From Oscillospiraceae bacterium (GTDB lineage: Bacteria > Bacillota > Clostridia > Oscillospirales > Oscillospiraceae), in the NCBI GenBank assembly GCA_009787625.1, contig WQSX01000004.1:1-64000 (forward strand): a stretch of 64,000 nt of DNA, given 5' to 3'. The notes under the pieces were generated by a model. It saw only the letters and a list, made by a program, of their open reading frames with translations. It was not told the DNA's origin and did not search any database. Shown one piece after another: positions 51,506-59,310 of this stretch. A program made the translations under genes and the position numbers. How positions within the stretch are numbered: the stretch's first letter is position 1; every line of letters starts with the position of its first letter.

Positions 51506-52885
51506 ATGTTTATTGGGAGACAGAGTGAACTTAGAGATCTTAATAGTATATATGCCAGCGGTAAGTTTGAATGCGTGATTTTACACGGCCGCTTACGTAT
51601 GGGGAAAACTTCATTACTGCGCGAATTTATGCGCGATAAAAACTGCATCTACTTTGCGGCAAGCGAGACTAGTGATAGAGAAAATCTAGATGCCTTGATT
51701 AGCTGCGTTGAGGCTTATCCTTTCACGCCTGAAGATGAGCCCAAACTAAAAAATTATTACGAAGAGGTTCTGGAGCGGATTGTCAAAATATCTGCCGAGT
51801 CGCGTGTTGCTCTTATAATTGACGAATATCAGTATATGGTCAGTGCAAATAAGGACATTTCGAATCTTATTTGCAGATTCATCGACACTAAGCTGATTAA
51901 TGGACAACTGATGCTTATTTTATGTGGATCATCTGACGCCGTAATGGAGAGCGAAACTTTAGGCTATTCCGGTATTTTTCACGGCCGCCGCACTTCACAA
52001 CTAGAGCTTGAGCCTTTTTCATTTTTCGATGTAAAGAGGCATTACAGCAACTTTTCTCCGGAAGATGTCGCTATTATCTATGGTATCACCGGTGGTATAC
52101 CCAAGTATCTCAATATGATGAACCCTGAGCTATCCGCTGAAGAAAACATAATGGAGACGTTTTTTAATCCCTCTTCCGAATTGTTTGAGGAGCCTGAAAA
52201 CTTTTTGAGGCGCGAGGTTCGTGACCCGTCTTATTATAATGCGATTTTAAAAGCTATGGCAAAAGGGCTCAGGAAAAATTCCGAAATTGCTTCCGCTGTT
52301 GGCATTGAGACGAGTGCTTGTACGGCGTACCTTAAAAACTTAATTTCTTACGGCATCGTCAGCAAGCACACTCCTGTTTCTGAAAGGGCAGGCAAGAAAA
52401 CCATCTACGAAATAGATGACAGCATGTTTTTGTTTTGGTACCGTTTTGTGCCTGATAATGTCTCGCTTATCCACTCAGGTCAGGTCAGCAAGCGTTGGCG
52501 AGATGTCGCTACTTCGATTCCTGCTTATATGGGAAGGGTTTTTGAGGACATCTGCCGACAATGGGTTGAGAAACGAAATTCTTCTGTCAAGTTCCCTGTA
52601 CGCTTTGTTGAGGTCGGGCGATGGTGGGGCACGGATGTCATCTCCAAAAGTGACACCATTATTCCTATCGTCGCATATAGCGACGATGATGACCACGCCT
52701 TGTTTGGCGATGCTTTTTGGTCAAACGAGCCTGTAAACGCTGATGCTCTACGGTCGCTTGAAGAACGCAGCCGCCTGTTTCGCTTCTCTAATCGAATGCT
52801 GTTTTTATTCTCGCGCTCCGGGTTCACAGACGAGTGCGCAGAACTCGCCGTGAAAATTGGTGCGAATCTCGTCATGTTTGAATAG
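51506..52885 (+). CDS. ATPase of the archaeal-type/DUF234 family
   Basis: This 459-residue STAND/AAA-like ATPase starts with FIGRQSELRDLNSIY, a Walker A in HGRLRMGKTSLL (about 27-38; usually GRRRVGKT), and Walker B ALIIDEYQYM. CGSSDAVMES and FHGRRTSQLELEPF (sensor region) come next. A winged-helix segment (AKGLRKNSEIASAVGIETSACTAYLKNLISYGIV) precedes a C-terminal DUF234 nuclease-like domain (RVFEDICRQWV, then VGRWWG and DTIIPIVAYS). The catalytic lysine of the DUF234 half is not obvious. The function of this family is unclear; defence or mobile-element roles have been suggested. It follows ricT by 20 bases. Confidence 0.88.
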   Translation: MFIGRQSELRDLNSIYASGKFECVILHGRLRMGKTSLLREFMRDKNCIYFAASETSDRENLDALISCVEAYPFTPEDEPKLKNYYEEVLERIVKISAESRVALIIDEYQYMVSANKDISNLICRFIDTKLINGQLMLILCGSSDAVMESETLGYSGIFHGRRTSQLELEPFSFFDVKRHYSNFSPEDVAIIYGITGGIPKYLNMMNPELSAEENIMETFFNPSSELFEEPENFLRREVRDPSYYNAILKAMAKGLRKNSEIASAVGIETSACTAYLKNLISYGIVSKHTPVSERAGKKTIYEIDDSMFLFWYRFVPDNVSLIHSGQVSKRWRDVATSIPAYMGRVFEDICRQWVEKRNSSVKFPVRFVEVGRWWGTDVISKSDTIIPIVAYSDDDDHALFGDAFWSNEPVNADALRSLEERSRLFRFSNRMLFLFSRSGFTDECAELAVKIGANLVMFE

Positions 52886-52898
52886 GTGCGTGACTGTC

Positions 52899-52994
52899 GC
52901 AGAGGTATGGCAATTTGCTACGCTTTTTGGCGAGCCATCGGGATCTACACCGCTGTTCTCGTCAAAAAGACTCCGCAAACTGCCATACCTCTGC
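52899..52994 (-). repeat. Hairpin repeat family 1, copy 8
   Basis: A 96-bp palindrome between the convergent ATPase and argS genes, 14 and 36 bases from their stops. The outer stem GCAGAGGTATGGCA pairs with TGCCATACCTCTGC perfectly, a sequence unlike other copies on both arms. It reads GAGAACAGCGG in the argS direction. Confidence 0.92.
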
Positions 52995-53029
52995 TTTGAT
53001 TTGAGCAGACTTGGAGGCGCCCTATCATC

Positions 53030-54751
53030 TTACATTTTTTCCGGTGCTGTTACCTTTAGTATGTCTAGGCTGTTTTTTATTACTTGCTTTGTTAGCTCTG
53101 CTAATTTTAGCCTTGCGTTTAGCAAATCTCTTTCTTCGCCTTTTATTCGGCAGGCACTGTAGAATTTGTGGAATCTTGCCGCCAGTTCTATTACGTATTT
53201 GTTTATGCGTGAAGTGTCAAATTCTCGGGCGGCTATTTCAACTTCTTCGGGAAGCATTGAAATTTGTTTGATTAGATCTCTCTCTGAATCTGTATTAAGG
53301 AGATTAGGGTTTATGCCGCTGAGCTTGTTTGGGGTGAAGCCTTCTTCTTCTAAGTTTTTTATTAGGCTGTTAATTCTTGCGTGGGCGTATTGAACGTAGT
53401 ATACCGGGTTTTCACTATCCTGCCTTACGGCTAGGTCTAAATCGAACTCAAGGTGGCTGTCCGGTCTGGCGTTGAAGAAAAATCTACAGGCATCTGCGGA
53501 TATTTCGTCGAGTAAGTCGCTTAGTGTCAGTGCCTTACCTGTGCGCTTTGAGACTTTTATCGGCTCTCCATTCCTTACAATCCTTACCATTTGCATAAGC
53601 AGAAAATGTAGTCGTTTTCCATCTAATCCCAAGGCTTCACTCATTTGAGTTGAGGTCATTGTCGCCATTAGCCGCCTTGCGTGCCCGTGGTGGTCTGCGC
53701 CCCAAATGTCTACAGCTATGTCAAACCCTCGCTCCAGTTTGTTTCTGTGATATGCTATGTCAGTGGCGTAGTATGTATAAAAGCCATTTGATTTCTTTAA
53801 AACTTCGTCTTTTTCTCCGCCGAGTTCTGTGTTTTTAAGCCAAAGTGCCCCATCTTTTTCGTAAAGTAATCCGGCTTTGTCTAAAACTTCTATTGTCGAT
53901 GCGACATACCCGCTATCGTGCATTTTCTTTTCGCTGAACCATTCGTCGAAGTGGATTCCATATCTGATGAGATGCTCTTTTATTTTGGCGATATTGATGG
54001 GTAAGCCGAAGTCTATAAATTTTTGAATACGTTCACTTGCTGAAATAGTGCTTAACTTGTCTCCCTCTTGGTCATACAGTTTTTGTGCGAGTTCTTTGAT
54101 GTCGTCTCCGTGATAACCGTCATCGGGAAATTCGTAGTTTTCTTCGCCTAAGCAGAGTTGCATATATCTTGCGTCAATTGACCTTCCAAACAGGTCCACT
54201 TGATTCCCTGTGTCGTTCAGAAGAAATTCACGCCATACGTCATAGCCTGCTTTCTCCAATACGGAAGCTAAAATATCTCCAAGTGCGCCGCCTCTTGCGT
54301 TGCCTATGGTCATTGGGCCTGTGGGGTTTGCTGAGACAAATTCAACCATAGCACGCTTTCCTTCGCCTATTGCAGAGCTTCCGTAGTTTTCACCCATGCT
54401 CTCCGCTGTGTTTAGAACTTCAGCATACCAGCTTTCGGCGAGAACAAAGTTTATGAATCCCGGCCCTGCAATTGAAAAAGAACTGAAATAGCTATCTGTT
54501 AAATCTATGTTTTCTGTCAGGAGGTTTGCTATATCTCTCGGGGGCATTTTTAGAGGCTTTGCCGCCGCCATGGCGTGAGTTGCAGCGTAATCGCCGTGAG
54601 ATGTGTCACGCGGTATTTCAACTGAACCTGACAGCTTGTCCGGCGAAACTAAGAGCGTACTCTCAGGAACGCTTCCCGATGTACGCACTTTTTCATATGC
54701 CTTGTTTATAAGTTCATCTATTTGACTCTTTGCAGCTGTGATGAGATTCAT
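53030..54751 (-). CDS. argS: Arginyl-tRNA synthetase
   Basis: This 573-residue class I synthetase has an N-terminal Add-1 domain, VEFVSANPTGPMTIGNARGGALGD (HIGH region, here TIGN), and KSNGFYTYYATDIAYHRNKL. The KMSKS-like loop is IKVSKRTGKALTL, as usual degenerate in ArgRS. A DALR anticodon-binding domain ends with ARFHKFYSACRI and ARLKLAELTKQVI. No T-box is seen. It is followed on the same strand by no gene for 130 bases. A DUF1934 gene lies just upstream, a standard pairing in Bacillota. Confidence 0.97.
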   Translation of the reverse strand: MNLITAAKSQIDELINKAYEKVRTSGSVPESTLLVSPDKLSGSVEIPRDTSHGDYAATHAMAAAKPLKMPPRDIANLLTENIDLTDSYFSSFSIAGPGFINFVLAESWYAEVLNTAESMGENYGSSAIGEGKRAMVEFVSANPTGPMTIGNARGGALGDILASVLEKAGYDVWREFLLNDTGNQVDLFGRSIDARYMQLCLGEENYEFPDDGYHGDDIKELAQKLYDQEGDKLSTISASERIQKFIDFGLPINIAKIKEHLIRYGIHFDEWFSEKKMHDSGYVASTIEVLDKAGLLYEKDGALWLKNTELGGEKDEVLKKSNGFYTYYATDIAYHRNKLERGFDIAVDIWGADHHGHARRLMATMTSTQMSEALGLDGKRLHFLLMQMVRIVRNGEPIKVSKRTGKALTLSDLLDEISADACRFFFNARPDSHLEFDLDLAVRQDSENPVYYVQYAHARINSLIKNLEEEGFTPNKLSGINPNLLNTDSERDLIKQISMLPEEVEIAAREFDTSRINKYVIELAARFHKFYSACRIKGEERDLLNARLKLAELTKQVIKNSLDILKVTAPEKM

Positions 54752-54779
54752 TAATCTAACCTGCGCTTTCTTGCACGTT

Positions 54780-55232
54780 TTATTGTGGTGTGCGTGGTGT
54801 GCTTTTTATATTTATTTTAAATAGGTTTTGGCTTACTGCAACATTGTCAACCTCTATATCATATCGAATTTCAAGATTTCCGCCGTCTTTGCCTATATCT
54901 TTCGTGATACTGTGAGTATCTATGCCCATCATGATAGCACCATATGGTGTGTCATAGAGAAAGTGATGTTTTTCTTCCTCTTCAAAAATCATGTCTCCCG
55001 CCAACCCGTCTCCACGGCGCAAGATTATACGGTCCGGCTCAATGTCGAAAGTAGTGAGCATACCTTCAATACCTGTGAGAGAACTTTCAACATAACTAAA
55101 GCTTGAAAGATTGTCGGTATGACAATACTCCCCGTCTGTCATAAGCTCAAACGCATCATCCTCGTCTATTGAGAATACGGGTTGCCCCTTTATTGATATG
55201 AATACATTTTTTATGTCATTTTTATGTTTCAT
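54780..55232 (-). CDS. DUF1934 family protein (YwiB-like)
   Basis: This 150-residue protein has the calycin-like beta-barrel pattern of DUF1934: KNVFISIKGQPV near the start, LSSFSYVESSLTGIEGMLTTFDI, HFLYDTPYGAIMMGIDTHSI, and EIRYDIEVDNVAVSQNLFKINI. The family is known mainly from its place beside argS, as here (28 bases upstream). No enzyme activity is assigned. GAGAGGTAATCACAAA precedes the ATG. Confidence 0.9.
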   Translation of the reverse strand: MKHKNDIKNVFISIKGQPVFSIDEDDAFELMTDGEYCHTDNLSSFSYVESSLTGIEGMLTTFDIEPDRIILRRGDGLAGDMIFEEEEKHHFLYDTPYGAIMMGIDTHSITKDIGKDGGNLEIRYDIEVDNVAVSQNLFKINIKSTPRTPQ

Positions 55233-55306
55233 TTTGTGATTACCTCTCTATGTTGCTTTTTTTATTTTACTGTTACCCGTTCCTTGCTTTCCTTGTTTTC
55301 CTTACT

Positions 55307-56116
55307 TCATTCAAGAGAAATTTGCGTGGCACTCTCTCCAATGTCTGAACACAAAAATAGCGACGCTCGCTCTGAAAACCCGGTTATGCTATCTGTTACA
55401 AAGTATTTTATTTTGCCATTAGATTTTGCTTCATTAAGCATTTTTTTCTGATGAAGATCCCGCGCAACAACACTTGCGGTTTCAGCTCCGGAATCTATCA
55501 GCTTTACATTCTCCCCCATAAATCTTGAAATAATATCTATGAGTAGCGGATAATGCGTACAACCGAGAATTAACGTATCTATTCCCTCTTGTTTTATATT
55601 TCGTAAATATCGCTCCGTAGCTTTAATGGCAACTTCATTTTCTGCGTCCGCCCACCCCTCTTCAACCAGCGGCACAAATAATGGGCAGGCTTCCATATAT
55701 ACTTCAAACTCCGTTGATATCTCCGCCAGTGCTGATTTGTATGCCCCGCTTCGGATTGTTGCAGACGTCCCTATAATCCCTATTTTCCTGTTTTTTGTGG
55801 TCTGTGCCGCCACCTTGGCGGGGGTTTTAATAACTTCGTAAATCGGAACATCAAATGCTGCTGTGAGCTCATTTACAGCTACTGAGCAAACGGTGTTGCA
55901 GGCGACAACTATAGCTTTTATGTCTTGCTCCACCAGAAATGCGGCATCTTGCTTTGCATACTTTGTGATTGTCTCAACAGAGCGCGAGCCGTAAGGTACT
56001 CTTCCTGTATCACCGAGATAGACAATATCTTCGCTTGGCAGCAGCTCTATGAGCTTTTTTACCATTGTCAGTCCGCCAAGACCTGAGTCGAAAACACCGA
56101 TTGGCCGATTGTCCAT
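55307..56116 (-). CDS. murI: Glutamate racemase
   Basis: This 269-residue enzyme makes D-glutamate for peptidoglycan. It has GVFDSGLGGLTMV at the start (catalytic aspartate), LGDTGRVPYGSRS, the first catalytic cysteine in IVVACNTVCSVAV, and IGIIGTSATI. The second cysteine is in LILGCTHYPLL. The start is the ATG at 56116, preceded by GAAAGAAATGGTCATTCTT, one of the shared start modules. It is divergent from ppk. Confidence 0.97.
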   Translation of the reverse strand: MDNRPIGVFDSGLGGLTMVKKLIELLPSEDIVYLGDTGRVPYGSRSVETITKYAKQDAAFLVEQDIKAIVVACNTVCSVAVNELTAAFDVPIYEVIKTPAKVAAQTTKNRKIGIIGTSATIRSGAYKSALAEISTEFEVYMEACPLFVPLVEEGWADAENEVAIKATERYLRNIKQEGIDTLILGCTHYPLLIDIISRFMGENVKLIDSGAETASVVARDLHQKKMLNEAKSNGKIKYFVTDSITGFSERASLFLCSDIGESATQISLE

Positions 56117-56166
56117 AAGAATGACCATTTCTTTCAAAATTTAAGCTGTAGCACTCATTCTCATAC

Positions 56167-56195
56167 ATAATAAGGCAATATACATTCTTTTTCAA
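56167..56195 (-). promoter_or_regulatory. Promoter of murI
   Basis: On the minus strand TTGAAA (56190-56195) and TATTAT (56167-56172) are spaced by 17 bases, about 50 bases before the start codon. A weaker plus-strand promoter (TTGCTA, 17 bases, TAAAAT) lies close by for ppk. Confidence 0.6.
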
Positions 56196-56350
56196 GTCTA
56201 TAATCACAAAATCTGCATTTTGCACTTGTTTTACTTGCTAAATTGTCACATTTTGTTTAAAATAGAAGTTTGAAAGGGCAGTTGGTAAGTAAGGCAATAA
56301 AATTTTCCGATTATATTGTCTTGAGTATTCGGAAAGGGTGGTCATTACAT

Positions 56351-58528
56351 ATGATAGAGGGTATTTTTGAAACCGCTGCATATATGCAAAACAGAGAACT
56401 CTCGTGGCTCAAATTTAATGAGCGCGTATTACTTGAGGCAAACCGTCCTGAAATGCCGTTGCTTGAAAGATTTAAGTTCATTTCTATCTTCACAAGCAAT
56501 CTTGACGAATTCTATATGATACGAGTCGGTTCGTTCATGGACTCTATACTGCTTGGCAATGAACTCAACGATAACAAAACAGGCATGTCTGTGGTTGACC
56601 AGTTAAATGAAGTTTACAGGGCGACAGCACCGCTATATATCCTGCTCAATCATGCATATTCTCTGGTAAGGGCGGAACTCGCAGAAAAATCAGTGTGTTT
56701 AATGAGCATGAACAGGCTCACCCCGACTGAACTCAAAATCGCAAAAAAACATTTTGAGTATAATGTATTACCTATGCTTTCCCCCTCTATCATTGATACA
56801 AAGCACCCATTCCCGCATATCCCGAATAAGCAACTGCATATCGCTGTCACTCTTGAGAGGAAAAAGGGTAATTCATTTGGACTTGTCGCAGTGCCCTCAG
56901 AAGCAGATAGGCTCATTTTCCTTGACAGTAAGGAGAATAGAAGTCGTTTCATTTTGCTTGAGGACTTGATTTTATATTTTGCGGACATGGTATTTGGCGT
57001 CTATACAGTTATTGAAAAACATATTATTGCCGTCACTCGAAACTCAGATATCGGTACGGTTGAGGAATTTTTGGACGAGGATATCGACTTCCGTCAAGTA
57101 ATGAAATCCTTACTCAAAAAACGTCAGCGCTTAGCTCCTGTCCGGCTGGAACTAATGACGCATACAAGCCCCGGTATGTTGGAGTTCTTATGTAACAAGC
57201 TGGGGCTGAAAGTTCCGCAGGTGTTTTACTCTAAAGCACCTTTGGATCTGTCATTTGTCTTTTCTCTGTCGAATCATTTCAGCAAGGAGACTGTCGAACC
57301 TTTACTTTGGCCCACGCACACCCCGGCTCTGACGTTGCCGGCATCAGCAAGGGCTGACATGCTGAAATATGTATCTGCAAAAGATGTTCTACTCTCCTAC
57401 CCGTATGAGAGCATGTTGCCTTTTCTGACTCTTGTAAGACAGGCCGCCGAGAATCCATCAGTGCTTTCTATCAAAATTACCCTTTACCGCCTTGACGCTC
57501 AATCGAAACTGGCTGAGTCTTTAATACTTGCCGCTGAAAACGGTAAGGAAGTCATTGTTTTAATGGAACTTCGCGCTCGTTTTGATGAAAGCAACAACAT
57601 TGAGTGGGCGAACCGCTTTGAGGAAGCCGGCTGTCGTGTTATTTACGGGCTTGTGGGGTATAAGTGCCACTCAAAGCTCTGTCTCATCACCCGTAAGGTC
57701 TCAGGCAAGCTACAATACATAACCCAAGTTGGAACCGGAAATTATAACGAAAAAACAGCAAAGCTCTACACCGATTTGGCTTTAATCACGGCCAATGAAG
57801 AGATTGGACGCGATACTGCCGCATTTTTCAGCAATATGCTCATAGAAAACTTAGATGGCGAATACACGCAAATGCTTGTTGCTCCGAACAGTTTTAAGCA
57901 TAGAATCATTGAACTCATTGAAAGAGAGAGACTTAAAGCAATAAGCGGCAAGCAGGGGCGCATAAAACTAAAATGCAACTCTTTGACCGATAAGGAGATA
58001 ATTGAAGCACTTGTATTGGCAGGTAGTGACGGCGTTGAAATTACAATGAACATACGAGGCATCTGTTGTCTTGTTCCGCATCTTCCGAATGTTTCGGATA
58101 ATATTAATATATTTAGTATTGTCGGCAAGTTTTTGGAGCACACGAGAATTTACTGCTTTGGCGAAGGCGAAGATCAGAAATTATACATTGCGTCGGCGGA
58201 TTTTATGACTCGCAATACACAGCGCAGAGTTGAAGTTGCCTGTCCAATTCTTGACCCGGATATAAAAAGTAAAATACTCGAAATGCTTGACGTCATGTTT
58301 GAAGATGATACCAACTCTTGGGAACTGCTTTCCGACGGCAGATATGTCTTACGCCCGAGAAAAGATGTCAATAATCCAAAAAGTTCACAAGAATTATTTA
58401 CACAAGACGCTCAAAAGAGAGCTGCCGCAATAGAATATGAAGATAATAGTGCAAATAACGAAGGTAATTCCATAAATCCGCTAAAAAGAATTTTTAGGTC
58501 TATTACAGATAAATTTAATTTGTTTTGA
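56351..58528 (+). CDS. ppk: Polyphosphate kinase 1
   Basis: This 725-residue enzyme polymerises ATP phosphate into polyphosphate. It has the four-domain PPK1 layout: NRELSWLKFNERVLLEA and FTSNLDEFYMIRVG in the N domain, YPYESMLPFLTLVRQAAENPSVLSIKITLYR, and ELRARFDESNNIEWANRFEEAGCRVIYG. The autophosphorylated histidine lies in YKCHSKLCLI, followed by YITQVGTGNYNEKTAKLYTDL. The second histidine motif region is in FLEHTRIYCFGEGE. The ATG at 56351 follows GGAAAGGGTGGTCATTACAT, a shared start module. A short acidic, Asn-rich tail follows the core. Confidence 0.97.
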   Translation: MIEGIFETAAYMQNRELSWLKFNERVLLEANRPEMPLLERFKFISIFTSNLDEFYMIRVGSFMDSILLGNELNDNKTGMSVVDQLNEVYRATAPLYILLNHAYSLVRAELAEKSVCLMSMNRLTPTELKIAKKHFEYNVLPMLSPSIIDTKHPFPHIPNKQLHIAVTLERKKGNSFGLVAVPSEADRLIFLDSKENRSRFILLEDLILYFADMVFGVYTVIEKHIIAVTRNSDIGTVEEFLDEDIDFRQVMKSLLKKRQRLAPVRLELMTHTSPGMLEFLCNKLGLKVPQVFYSKAPLDLSFVFSLSNHFSKETVEPLLWPTHTPALTLPASARADMLKYVSAKDVLLSYPYESMLPFLTLVRQAAENPSVLSIKITLYRLDAQSKLAESLILAAENGKEVIVLMELRARFDESNNIEWANRFEEAGCRVIYGLVGYKCHSKLCLITRKVSGKLQYITQVGTGNYNEKTAKLYTDLALITANEEIGRDTAAFFSNMLIENLDGEYTQMLVAPNSFKHRIIELIERERLKAISGKQGRIKLKCNSLTDKEIIEALVLAGSDGVEITMNIRGICCLVPHLPNVSDNINIFSIVGKFLEHTRIYCFGEGEDQKLYIASADFMTRNTQRRVEVACPILDPDIKSKILEMLDVMFEDDTNSWELLSDGRYVLRPRKDVNNPKSSQELFTQDAQKRAAAIEYEDNSANNEGNSINPLKRIFRSITDKFNLF

Positions 58529-58536
58529 GTTACATA

Positions 58537-58565
58537 TTGACATCGCTCTTTCTTTAGTTTAGTAT
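58537..58565 (+). promoter_or_regulatory. Promoter of the AbrB-like gene
   Basis: TTGACA (58537-58542) and TAGTAT (58560-58565) are 17 bases apart, about 85 bases before the start codon at 58651, leaving a leader with the shared TCCTAAAG...GAAAGGAATGGTCATT sequence. Confidence 0.7.
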
Positions 58566-58650
58566 AAGTAAGGAATTTGTCTCGTTAGATGGCACAGAGT
58601 GTTGTGAGTCGTTTTATTCCTAAAGTTTTTCGAAAGGAATGGTCATTATT

Positions 58651-59229
58651 ATGATGGAAATGGCTAAAGTTACAAGTAAAGGGCAAATTACAATCCCTAT
58701 TTCAATCAGGCGTAAACTTGGAATCAATGAGGGTGATAAAATTCTCTTTATCAACAAAGAAGATGGTGTCCTCATAGTAAATCCTGATACGTTCCAGGGT
58801 GATTTGTCAGAGGAAACCGTAGCTGATAAGCCCAAGAGCGCAAAGAAAAAGGATAAAGCCCCTGTAAAGAAAGCTCCGGCCGCAGCCGCTATTGCCCCGC
58901 CGCAGCCTGCCGAGCCGGCTCCTGCTGTGGCTCCTCCTGTAGCTCCTGCTGTAGCGCCACAAGCTCACACTGAAGAGCCATCTCCAACCTACACCGAAGC
59001 TTCGGTAACTGAAGAGCTCGTCTATGAAGAGGAAAACCCTCAAGGTGGTTATGCTCCCATCGAATATGCCGCAGATGTTGATGATACAGCAGATAATTAC
59101 TTATCGGCTACCGCAAATACAGCCCCGATTGCTTTTGATGAATCTGACGAAAAATCTGATATACATGCCGGTGGAGTTAACTTGAGCACACTACTCGATG
59201 ATATCCGCTCAATTGGGTCAAAGATCTAA
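58651..59229 (+). CDS. AbrB/SpoVT-like DNA-binding protein with disordered extension
   Basis: This protein of about 192 residues starts with a SpoVT/AbrB swapped-hairpin domain (AKVTSKGQITIPISIRRKLGINEGDKILFI, about residues 4-50), which dimerises and binds DNA. The rest is unusual: a Lys-rich link (KPKSAKKKDKAPVKK), an Ala/Pro repeat (PAPAVAPPVAPAVAPQ), then an acidic region with a short predicted helix at the end (LSTLLDDIRSI). The start is ATG at 58651 after GAAAGGAATGGTCATTATT. The tail may contact other proteins. The targets are unknown. Confidence 0.88.
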   Translation: MMEMAKVTSKGQITIPISIRRKLGINEGDKILFINKEDGVLIVNPDTFQGDLSEETVADKPKSAKKKDKAPVKKAPAAAAIAPPQPAEPAPAVAPPVAPAVAPQAHTEEPSPTYTEASVTEELVYEEENPQGGYAPIEYAADVDDTADNYLSATANTAPIAFDESDEKSDIHAGGVNLSTLLDDIRSIGSKI

Positions 59230-59249
59230 AAGATCTGGATTAAACTATC

Positions 59250-59286
59250 AAAAAAAGATGGACTGTTTAGATGCTCCATCTTTTTT
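59250..59286 (+). terminator. Terminator of the AbrB-like gene
   Basis: AAAAAAGATGGA pairs with TCCATCTTTTTT around a 12-base loop, with the T-run forming the far arm. It lies 21 bases after the stop codon. Confidence 0.85.
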
Positions 59287-59310
59287 CGTTTGACTAAGTT
59301 TTAATCTCAC

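Noticed and set aside
2124..52994. The eight palindromes as a CRISPR array or integron attC sites
   Set aside because: The copies are kilobases apart, with no regular spacers and no cas genes. They lack the GTTRRRY/RYYYAAC core of attC sites, and no integrase is present.
7293..52994. Recurring peptide ENSGVDPDGS in several open frames
   Set aside because: It is only the translation of the invariant centre of the family 1 hairpins. It appears in frames that run by chance through neighbouring sequence and have no ribosome binding site.
44678..54800. T-box leaders before trpS and argS
   Set aside because: No specifier loop or T-box consensus (AGGGTGG-type) was seen in the short upstream regions.
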